A stretch of 5,078 nucleotides of DNA from NCBI GenBank assembly GCA_038748065.1, contig JBCDJG010000105.1, positions 1 to 5,078 of the forward strand. The letters run 5' to 3'. How positions within the stretch are numbered: position 1 is the first letter of the stretch; each line of letters starts with the position of its first letter. Under the pieces are notes generated by a model, which searched no databases, was not told the DNA's origin, and was given only the letters and a program-made list of their open reading frames with translations. Both the position numbers and the translations under genes were made by a program. Of the stretch, positions 1 through 4,955 are shown in pieces. Source of the DNA: JBCDJG01 sp038748065 (GTDB taxonomy: Bacteria; Pseudomonadota; Gammaproteobacteria; Pseudomonadales; Halieaceae).

Positions 1-26
1 CCGAAGTAAGCCTCTTCAAATCTCAT
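1..26 (-). CDS. Putative transposase, N-terminal fragment (runs off window)
   Basis: Only eight complete codons are visible (MRFEEAYF), starting at the ATG at 26-24. An AGGAGA ribosome binding site lies at 40-35, 8 nt upstream, which supports a real start. An in-frame GTG at 62-60 is an alternative: it has its own GGAGG at 73-69 with 6-nt spacing and would add 12 residues. The visible start resembles what I recall of IS1202-type transposases, and the tandem end repeats just upstream fit that. With so little protein visible the family assignment is tentative; a different gene starting here is possible. Confidence 0.45.
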
Positions 27-90
27 AAGTCTGGTCTCCTGTAACCAAGCTGCCCGGCCCACTTGTCTCCTCCAATCAAGGACTTAGTGA

Positions 91-136
91 AACCGGACAG
101 AATACTTGCTACACAACCGGACAGATTATTTGCTAC
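91..136 (-). repeat. Two tandem 22-bp repeats near IS end (period 24)
   Basis: Copies at 91-112 and 115-136 on the plus strand both begin AACCGGACAG and end TTGCTAC, matching at 20 of 22 positions, with a period of 24 bp. On the minus strand each reads GTAGCAA...CTGTCCGGTT. Repeated motifs at an IS end usually are transposase binding sites. The second copy is nearest the presumed element tip. A regulatory role for the gene at 275 is a less likely alternative. Confidence 0.7.
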
Positions 137-274
137 CTACACACCGCAGTCCGCCCGGTATTGCTTGTCAGGTTTTTCTGGCACAATGCAGCACCTTGGA
201 AGCCAGCTGCGCGAATAACAAAACGCGATCGCCAGCCGCAGAAAAACGCCCTAAAACCTTCCTGGAAACCCTCT

Positions 275-1195
275 ATGCGATGGCTTGACATGCCGGTACG
301 TCTGCTCATCGCCCTGCTCATCGCCGGCGGGAGCCAGGTCATCCGTGCGGCAGAAGCCCCGAAGTACTCGGCGGAAATTGGCGTTGGCGGCGAATACGAT
401 AGCAATGTCACCGTGGATGAGGTCGATATCACCAGTAGCCAGAGTGACTATGCGCTAACGCTGGACGGTGAACTGCGCGCGAGCCAACAGTTCACCGACA
501 GAACCGGCGGCAGCCTGACCTATGACTTCAGTCAGACCAACTACCAGGAGTTCTCGCTGGTTAATCGACAGACGCACCTGCTAGGGGCTGATCTGGACCA
601 CAAAATCAAGGGGGTCCGTGCGGGACTGTCCCTCTATTACATTCATTCGCGCCTGGACAGCGACCCCTTTCTTACCCTGTATCGCACCTCGCCATCCCTA
701 TCCGGATTTATTAACAAGAAACTGTTCGCGCGGGCGGCCTACGTGTACGCTGACAAGCGCATCGATCAAAGCAGCGACCGGGACGCCATTACCGACTCGC
801 TGGAGCTGGATATCTACTACTTTCAGCGCGGGCTCCGCAGTTACTTCAACATCGGTTACAAATACAAGGACGAGGACTCGCGCGCGGCGCGCCTCGATTA
901 CAGCTCTGACAACGTGAAGGTTCGCTATGTCAGACGCTTCGACTGGTTTGACCGCACCCATAAATTCGAGATCTCTTGGCGCTACGAATACCGCGACTAC
1001 AGCGCCATTGAGCCTGCAATTGGGGAGGAGCGTGAGGATAAGAGAAACCGCTGGCGATTTACCTATGAGGTGCCGCTAGGCCCACGCAGCGCACTGCAGC
1101 TCTATGGCGGCTACGGAGAATACGACTCCAACTTCCAGGCAGCAGACTACTACCAGACGGTTATGGGGTCTCGCTTCATTTACCGCTGGGACTAG
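275..1195 (+). CDS. Outer-membrane beta-barrel protein
   Basis: A 306-aa exported protein. Residues 1 to about 25 form a Sec signal peptide: a short basic start, the hydrophobic run LLIALLIAGG and a likely cut after Ala near residue 25. The mature part alternates polar and hydrophobic/aromatic residues in many short segments (for example LSLYYIHSRL, ARAAYVYADK, FNIGYKYKDE, FEISWRYEYRDY), as expected for amphipathic strands of an outer-membrane barrel of perhaps 12-14 strands. The first strand carries GGEYDSNV, a motif I associate with DUF560/SLAM-type and related barrels, but the N-terminal TPR part of SLAM proteins is absent. The chain ends FIYRWD, with the aromatic residue one position in from the terminus. 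I chose ATG 275 because it begins just before the signal peptide and has GGAAA at 264-268, 6 nt upstream; ATG 290 is also possible. The frame is open back to a TTG at 161, but those residues look non-coding. A weak promoter may lie at TTGCTT 161-166 / CACAAT 182-187 (15-bp spacer). Substrate or partner is unknown. Confidence 0.82.
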   Translation: MRWLDMPVRLLIALLIAGGSQVIRAAEAPKYSAEIGVGGEYDSNVTVDEVDITSSQSDYALTLDGELRASQQFTDRTGGSLTYDFSQTNYQEFSLVNRQTHLLGADLDHKIKGVRAGLSLYYIHSRLDSDPFLTLYRTSPSLSGFINKKLFARAAYVYADKRIDQSSDRDAITDSLELDIYYFQRGLRSYFNIGYKYKDEDSRAARLDYSSDNVKVRYVRRFDWFDRTHKFEISWRYEYRDYSAIEPAIGEEREDKRNRWRFTYEVPLGPRSALQLYGGYGEYDSNFQAADYYQTVMGSRFIYRWD

Positions 1196-1242
1196 GTTTC
1201 GCGCCGCCAGGTGGGTCTCGTCCCAGGTAGGTCTAGTCCCAA
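1187..1242. repeat. Inverted repeat across end of barrel gene
   Basis: TGGGACTAG at 1187-1195, which contains the stop codon of the barrel gene, is the exact reverse complement of CTAGTCCCA at 1234-1242 in the second copy of the 16-bp repeat. The arms are 9 bp with a 38-nt spacer. TGGGAC at 1187-1192 can alternatively pair with GTCCCA at 1220-1225 in the first copy. Neither hairpin is followed by a T-run, so an intrinsic terminator is not supported, although the position between convergent genes would suit transcript end formation. Confidence 0.45.
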
Positions 1243-1254
1243 GTGGGTCTAGTC
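1209..1254. repeat. 16-bp tandem repeat, nearly three copies
   Basis: Copies at 1209-1224 (AGGTGGGTCTCGTCCC), 1225-1240 (AGGTAGGTCTAGTCCC) and 1241-1254 (AAGTGGGTCTAGTC, partial) lie head to tail between two convergent genes. Copies 1 and 2 differ at two positions; copy 3 overlaps the stop codon of the minus-strand protease (1249-1251). On the minus strand copies 2 and 3 each contain GACTAG, the same hexamer that ends the protease frame, while copy 1 has GACGAG. It looks like a small local tandem duplication of the 3' end. Confidence 0.85.
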
Positions 1255-3162
1255 AGAGACGCGCAGTAAACCGCGGCCGTAGATCGCATCGCGTCCAGGT
1301 GGACCCACGTCCAGGGCCTGTGCGAACAAAAGATCAAGGGTCGCGGCCGCCGTTGCAGATTGGCGAAGGTGAGCGGCAGCGGTTGCGGCAAATGGCACCG
1401 CGAATGAAGTGCCGGAGGATGTGGTGTATCCACCACCCGCCTGGGCATGCAGCAAACCAACCCCGGGGGCGGCTATATCCAGATAGTCACCTCGGTTAGC
1501 CAGCCGGAAAATCTGTCCGCTGGCATCTACCGCCGTGACAGCGACAACAGATTCGTAGGCCGCAGGAAACATCGGTTCCGCCACGGGACCGCCATTGCCA
1601 GCCGCGGCAAGCAGGAGGGTCTCATCGCGAGCCGCGCGGCCCAGGGCCGCTTCCAGCAGCCGGTTCGGCGGCCCCGCCAGGCTTATATTAACCACGTCGA
1701 CGCCAGATGACAGTAACCAGTCCAGTGCTCGCACCAGGCTGACCGTGCTCGCAATCTCACCTCGCTCGGGGTCGGCCTCAAACACCGAGGCCGCGTAAAC
1801 CTTGGCGCCGGGAGCCAGGCCGCGATAGCTGTCATCATTCGCGGCAATAATGGACGCCACCGCTGTTCCGTGGAACTCGGGTAGCTCAGCGTCGGCCGGC
1901 GTAAAGGCTCGGCTGGTGATGCTGGACTCAGTAAAGGCGGGGTGATCGACATCAACCTGGCTGTCGATCATGCCGATTTTCAGGGATTCCGACTCAATGC
2001 CGGCGGGAAACTCTAGGGCGGCGCGCGGTGAAATACCCTCCTCGTGAGGCAGGCCATTTGGGATACCCGCAGTGTAAATATGGTTGAGATCGACTTCGGC
2101 GCGATCCTTGCCGACGACATCCATCACGCCGGCGCGCACCTCGTTGATATCAAAACTCGAGGGCGCCGCGACTTCTGCCAGTCGCAGGCCCAGGCCGGGC
2201 AGCTCGGTGATGGCATCAAAGAGGTAGCCCTCTGATGCTAGCTCGTCAAATACATCGGGCTCAGCCATCACCAACCACTGATCGCGGTGAATGCGGCTCT
2301 CATCCACGTCAAATTCAGTTTCTATGTCTTCTATGATCCGATCAATGCGGCTCTCAAGACGATCGACAACCGTATCTTCAACGATGACATCCAGTTCAGA
2401 CTCCACGGACTCTTCGACCGCGAGTTCAATACTGGCTTCCACCGAAGACCTCACGACCCGTTCAATGTTCGCCTCAACGGTCTCGGTTACCGCTTCCTCA
2501 ACCTGGGCGGCAACGACGTCTTCCACCGACTCCTCGACGGCGACCTCGACGGCCTCTTCAACACTCGATTCAACAGCCTGCTCGACCGTTTCTTCAACAG
2601 TCGCTTCAACGACTTGTTCAACGCTCTCCTCTACTGTGCTTTCGACGCTATCTTCGACGGCCGCCTCCACAGCTTCCTCGACTCCCGCTTCCACCAATTC
2701 TTCTGCACTTTGCTCTGTAAGGGCCTCGACAATCTGTTCGATCATCGCGTCAGTCATGAAACCTACCGTCTCTTCAACAGACTCTTCGACAAATTCCTCA
2801 ATATCGGCCTCAACGACCTCTTCAACCGCAGATTCAAGGCCGTCTTCGATGGCATCCTCGATACGTTCCTCGATGTCTTCCTGAATCTCGCCCTCGACAA
2901 TTTCTTCCACGCTTTCGTCGACGGTATCTTCGACCTGTTCTTCGATCTGCTCTTCAACTTCTTCCGCTATCTCTTCCTCAACGCTCTCTTCGACGTTCTC
3001 TTCGACGTTCTCCTCTACGTTCTCGACAACCTCTTCTTCGATGTTTTCCTCAACCTCTTCCTCAATCAAGGGCCCGATGGGCGGTACAGCCAAGGCGGCA
3101 AATGGCCAGGCAAAAGCCAGCGCAAAGCCAAGCGCAAGTGCATGGAGGCGTCGAAAGGTCAC
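1249..3162 (-). CDS. Secreted subtilisin-like (S8) serine protease with long tetrad-repeat region
   Basis: A 637-aa precursor from a GTG start. Order: Sec signal peptide (1-25, FRR then an Ala/Leu/Phe core ending AALA); acidic tetrad repeats (33-280); I9-like propeptide (about 292-363, starting near RDQWLVMAEPDVFDEL and ending DLNHIY); S8 catalytic domain (about 391-637). Catalytic residues are visible: Asp400 in KIGMIDSQVDVDHP, His431 in FHGTAVASIIA, oxyanion Asn523 in AAAGNGGP and Ser586 in SSGTSFAVP. The Asp motif reads DSQ where most subtilases have D-T/S-G. The protein ends right after the catalytic domain, with no C-terminal sorting domain. It should act in the periplasm or outside the cell. 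GTG 3162 places the signal peptide at the N-terminus and has AAAAGG at 3167-3172 (short, 4-nt spacing). The frame stays open to a TTG at 3342 that has AAGGGG at 3351-3356 (8-nt spacing); that would add 60 residues before the signal peptide and contains several rare-looking codons, so I rank it second. It is divergent from the sigma gene, suggesting shared control (inference). Confidence 0.88.
   Translation of the reverse strand: MTFRRLHALALGFALAFAWPFAALAVPPIGPLIEEEVEENIEEEVVENVEENVEENVEESVEEEIAEEVEEQIEEQVEDTVDESVEEIVEGEIQEDIEERIEDAIEDGLESAVEEVVEADIEEFVEESVEETVGFMTDAMIEQIVEALTEQSAEELVEAGVEEAVEAAVEDSVESTVEESVEQVVEATVEETVEQAVESSVEEAVEVAVEESVEDVVAAQVEEAVTETVEANIERVVRSSVEASIELAVEESVESELDVIVEDTVVDRLESRIDRIIEDIETEFDVDESRIHRDQWLVMAEPDVFDELASEGYLFDAITELPGLGLRLAEVAAPSSFDINEVRAGVMDVVGKDRAEVDLNHIYTAGIPNGLPHEEGISPRAALEFPAGIESESLKIGMIDSQVDVDHPAFTESSITSRAFTPADAELPEFHGTAVASIIAANDDSYRGLAPGAKVYAASVFEADPERGEIASTVSLVRALDWLLSSGVDVVNISLAGPPNRLLEAALGRAARDETLLLAAAGNGGPVAEPMFPAAYESVVAVTAVDASGQIFRLANRGDYLDIAAPGVGLLHAQAGGGYTTSSGTSFAVPFAATAAAHLRQSATAAATLDLLFAQALDVGPPGRDAIYGRGLLRVSD
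2323..3066 (-). repeat. 62 consecutive 12-bp units encoding V/I-E-x-x tetrads
   Basis: Inside the protease gene, 744 bp encode 62 four-residue units without any break in register (residues 33-280 of the 637-aa form). Position 1 is Val or Ile in 56 of 62 units, Leu in three, and Thr, Thr, Ala in units 27, 30 and 31. Position 2 is Glu in 50 of 62. Positions 3-4 are mainly Glu, Asp, Asn and Gln in the first 25 units, and shift to Ala, Ser and Thr in roughly units 32-56. Units 26-31 (VGFM to AEEL) are degenerate and separate the two parts. On the plus strand this shows as a recurring CTCTTCGAC/CTCTTCAAC-like 12-bp pattern. Confidence 0.92.
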
Positions 3163-3405
3163 GCTGCCTTTTAATTCGCGCACCAAAATAGAGCGCGTCC
3201 GTCCAGTTTGCGCGTGCGTCAACCGGCCGTACCTTCCAGCCGTTGCCGCAACGATATTCTCATCTGCATTCGTTATTGACTTCGCCACGATGGGCTCCCG
3301 GGGGTTTCCCTTTTTTACTACCTGAATGACGGCCGTGCGCAAGAATAATTCCCCTTGATGGAATAGAATCCGCGCTCAGCCGTCAATGGAGTAACAGAGC
3401 GTATT
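3163..3405. promoter_or_regulatory. Divergent promoter region between protease and sigma gene
   Basis: This 243-bp gap should hold the promoters of both the protease (minus) and the sigma/anti-sigma operon (plus). A possible sigma-70-type -10, TAGAAT, is at 3364-3369 for the sigma gene, without a good -35 (AAGAAT at 17-bp spacing). A short dyad, ATTCC-N7-GGAAT, lies at 3348-3364 directly over this -10. On the minus strand GGAAAC at about 3304-3309 resembles an ECF -35, but the nearest CGT is 2 bp too close for the usual spacing. I found no ECF promoter that meets the normal pattern on either strand, so autoregulation is not shown by sequence. Confidence 0.4.
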
Positions 3406-3915
3406 ATGCCACCGAAGTCGTCACTCAGCGACCCGCAGCGAGAAGCGCTCATGGCCGAGCTAAGCGCCCTGCGCAAGTTTTGCTTCTCGCTGACAGGCGC
3501 CGCCGCGGATGCAGATGATCTGCTGCAGGTGACCATCGAGCGGATACTCGAGAAAGGCATGCCCGAAGACGCGCATGTGGCAAAATGGGCCTATCGGGTC
3601 TGCCGCAACGCCTGGATCGACGAAATTCGCTCGAGGGATGTGCGACAGCGTTACCCGCAACAGGCCGTCACCGACGATCCAGACGTGGCGCTCTCAGCGG
3701 AACAGGTAGCCAGCCAGGAACAAGCGGTTGGCGATGTTGCAGCCGCGCTACAGCAACTACCCGCCGAACAACGCTCGGCACTGGTTTTGGTTGCGGTAGA
3801 TGGAAAGAGCTACGCGGAAGCCGCTGAGCTCCTGGATGTGCCGGTAGGCACAATCATGAGCCGTATCGCCAGAGCACGGAAGAACCTTGCCGCCGCCTTA
3901 GCGCGAACTGAGTGA
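3406..3915 (+). CDS. ECF-family RNA polymerase sigma factor
   Basis: A 169-aa sigma-70-family protein, the usual ECF size, with only regions 2 and 4. Region 2 spans about residues 20-83: LRKFCFSLTG, then ADDLLQVTIERIL (core-binding helix), then WAYRVCRNAWIDEIRSR (-10 recognition). Region 4 spans about 108-163: the LQQLPAEQRSALVLV segment and the helix-turn-helix SYAEAAELLDVPVGTIMSRI, followed by RARKNL, which contacts the -35. The linker between them is short and acidic/Gln-rich, with no extra C-terminal domain. Start ATG 3406 has AGAG at 3396-3399 (6-nt spacing) and GGAG further away at 3388-3391. The stop TGA overlaps a GTG at 3912 in the next frame, so translation of the anti-sigma gene is probably coupled. 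The divergent protease is the obvious candidate target (inference). The ECF subgroup cannot be assigned by eye. Confidence 0.95.
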   Translation: MPPKSSLSDPQREALMAELSALRKFCFSLTGAAADADDLLQVTIERILEKGMPEDAHVAKWAYRVCRNAWIDEIRSRDVRQRYPQQAVTDDPDVALSAEQVASQEQAVGDVAAALQQLPAEQRSALVLVAVDGKSYAEAAELLDVPVGTIMSRIARARKNLAAALARTE

Positions 3916-3935
3916 CACAGGACAAGAAAGAGATA

Positions 3936-4664
3936 ATGACAATGACCACAGAACAGGACACAGAGCTCCTTTCGCAATACATCGACGGGGAGCTGGATAA
4001 ACAGCGCACACAAGCACTGCGTCGGCGTCTACTGGCGGAACCGGAGCTTCGCGGCACCTACGACGCCCTGTGCGAGGCAAACGAGCAGCTTACCACGCAC
4101 TATCAGGCGCTCGATGCAGGCACCGTACCTGGCCGTATTCACAAGCTTCTCGGAGGCGCGCCGAACAGCAACGGCGAAAGCCGCAATGGCCGAGGAATGG
4201 GCCGGTGGGGGCTGGCTGTCGCCGCCTCGATTGTGGCGGCCTCTGGCCTGCTACTCGTGCCGCAGGGTGCGCAGTTCGCCGGCCACGACAGTAACAGCGC
4301 GGCCGCCCTGGCGAGCGCTCTTGAAGCATCCGCTTCACGCGGCAGTGGTTGGGATACCCTGGCGGATGGTCGTGAATTTCGTGCCGTTTTGAGCTTCCAG
4401 GGCAGTGATGGGGACTGGTGCCGCGAGTATTTCGTTACCGACAACAGTGTCAGCACTCACGCCGTGGCCTGCCGCGTAGAGGGGCAGTGGCAGACGCAAG
4501 TTCAAGTGCCCGCGCTTTTGCCAGATGAAGGTGGGGCCGACACTTACCGCCCGGCTGGTGCAAGCTCAACCGAGCTCATCAGCGACTTTATCGAGAGCCA
4601 TGCCAGCGGTATCGCTCTGAACGGCACCGAAGAATCCACACTGATCAGGTCCAATTGGCAGTAA
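3936..4664 (+). CDS. Membrane-anchored anti-sigma factor
   Basis: A 242-aa single-pass membrane protein immediately downstream of the sigma gene. Residues about 10-60 form the cytoplasmic sigma-binding domain, with the typical LSQYIDGELD...LRRRLLAEPELR pattern. It lacks the HxxxCxxC zinc motif of ZAS-type domains; the only Cys there is Cys46. After a basic stretch RNGRGMGR comes one transmembrane helix (about 91-109, WGLAVAASIVAASGLLLVP), so the rest is periplasmic. The periplasmic part contains GDWCREYFV and, 17 residues after the first Cys, HAVACRVEGQWQ; this CREY...AC...G.W pattern resembles the end of the 17-kDa surface antigen/RT0821 family, and Cys162 and Cys179 could form a disulfide. 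I chose ATG 3936 (AAGAAAG at 3924-3930); ATG 3942 is nearly as good. GTG 3912, overlapping the sigma stop as GTGA, would add 8 residues but lacks a binding site. By analogy with other ECF pairs, it holds the sigma factor inactive until an envelope signal releases it. Confidence 0.88.
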   Translation: MTMTTEQDTELLSQYIDGELDKQRTQALRRRLLAEPELRGTYDALCEANEQLTTHYQALDAGTVPGRIHKLLGGAPNSNGESRNGRGMGRWGLAVAASIVAASGLLLVPQGAQFAGHDSNSAAALASALEASASRGSGWDTLADGREFRAVLSFQGSDGDWCREYFVTDNSVSTHAVACRVEGQWQTQVQVPALLPDEGGADTYRPAGASSTELISDFIESHASGIALNGTEESTLIRSNWQ

Positions 4665-4682
4665 TTGATAGACAGTGGTCTT

Positions 4683-4708
4683 AAGCCCCCGACTGGGGGC
4701 TTTTTTTT
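4683..4708 (+). terminator. Rho-independent terminator of sigma/anti-sigma operon
   Basis: An 8-bp perfect stem AAGCCCCC (4683-4690) / GGGGGCTT (4695-4702) with the 4-nt loop GACT, running into eight T residues (4701-4708). It lies 18 nt after the anti-sigma stop codon. This is a textbook strong intrinsic terminator on the plus strand. Confidence 0.95.
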
Positions 4709-4730
4709 GCCCGCCAACCTGCGGCGGGCA
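4708..4730. repeat. GC-rich inverted repeat after the terminator
   Basis: TGCCCGCC (4708-4715) pairs with GGCGGGCA (4723-4730), 8 bp with a 7-nt loop, starting at the last T of the terminator. No T-run follows on the plus strand. On the minus strand the repeat is followed by a run of A, so it is not a terminator in that direction either. It may simply back up the terminator or protect a 3' end. Confidence 0.6.
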
Positions 4731-4778
4731 TCTTGCCGGTAGTGAGGAAATTGATGGTTTTGGAGGCTGGAAAAGATA

Positions 4779-4955
4779 CAGGGCCTATCGCCCCATGTAG
4801 ACGATAGACCCTGAAGTTCAGAAGCAGAGGGCTAGCGTTCCCTGCTCTGGGAGACAAACTGTTTTTGTCGGTGAAGCTTGGCTGAGTACTCTGAGGCACT
4901 GTGTAGCAGCCGGCTTCAAAAATAGGTGAGGTTTACGGGCCAAGCCTCGCTTTTT
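4779..4955 (+). ncRNA. Candidate structured RNA ending in a terminator (hypothetical)
   Basis: No protein frame is convincing here, but four hairpins follow one another and then a terminator. Hairpin 1: CAGGGCCTATCG (4779-4790) / CGATAGACCCTG (4802-4813), 11 of 12 pairs, 11-nt loop. Hairpin 2: within 4823-4849, CAGAG/CTCTG plus inner GC pairs with a small bulge. Hairpin 3: GACAAA (4853-4858) / TTTGTC (4864-4869), 5-nt loop. Hairpin 4: TGAAGC-TT-GGCTG (4872-4884) / CAGCC-G-GCTTCA (4907-4918), 11 pairs around a 2x1 internal loop. Then the hairpin with T5 at 4926-4955. I do not recognise tmRNA, RNase P, 4.5S or 6S signatures. A weak promoter could be TTGATG 4751-4756 with GATACA 4775-4780 (18-bp spacer), which would start transcription inside hairpin 1, so the true 5' end is unknown. 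Unexpressed palindromic DNA is the main alternative. Confidence 0.35.
4926..4955 (+). terminator. Second intrinsic terminator, with no gene before it
   Basis: GTGAGGTTT (4926-4934) pairs with AAGCCTCGC (4942-4950) as RNA over 9 bp, two of them G-U, with the 7-nt loop ACGGGCC, followed directly by five T residues (4951-4955). The G-U pairs favour the plus strand as the transcribed direction. Since the operon already has a strong terminator at 4683-4708, this one implies a transcript beginning in between, or read-through backup. Confidence 0.6.

Larger units (their letters stand above)
1..142 (-). mobile_element. 5' end of an insertion sequence (IS1202-like guess), truncated by window edge
   Basis: Read on the minus strand, this segment has the layout of an IS left end: an outer tip somewhere between about 136 and 142, two tandem 22-bp repeats (91-136), a leader of roughly 65 to 90 bases, a strong ribosome binding site and the first codons of a reading frame running off the window. 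The visible start, MRFEEAYF, resembles from memory the start of IS1202/ISNCY-group transposases, which have an N-terminal helix-turn-helix and a DDE catalytic domain. The exact outer boundary cannot be fixed because the other end and any target duplication lie outside. The element points away from the barrel gene at 275, so it sits directly upstream of that gene and may have replaced part of its promoter region. Confidence 0.5.

Noticed and set aside
161..274. N-terminal extension of the barrel protein from TTG 161
   Set aside because: It would place about 40 residues rich in Lys, Arg and Trp before a good signal peptide, and has no ribosome binding site. ATG 275 is preferred.
2287..3174. Long plus-strand open frame (295 aa, LFN/RFN-rich repeats) and a second one at 2291-2884 (SST-rich repeats)
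   Set aside because: Both lie opposite the tetrad-repeat region. Their repeats are the direct antisense reflection of the 12-bp units, which lack stop codons in several frames. Neither has a signal or domain of its own, and the minus-strand protease fully explains the region.
3304..3325. ECF-type promoter (GGAAAC...CGT) on the minus strand before the protease
   Set aside because: The distance between AAC and CGT is 14 bp, whereas such promoters normally have about 16-17, and the region is GC-rich enough for a chance match.
3585..4456. Several 60-105 codon frames on both strands inside the sigma and anti-sigma genes
   Set aside because: They overlap well-supported genes, have Arg/Pro/Ala-rich shadow-like composition and no ribosome binding sites.
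4681..4899. 72-codon minus-strand frame
   Set aside because: It overlaps the terminator and several hairpins, has no clear ribosome binding site, and shows no recognisable domain or protein-like pattern.
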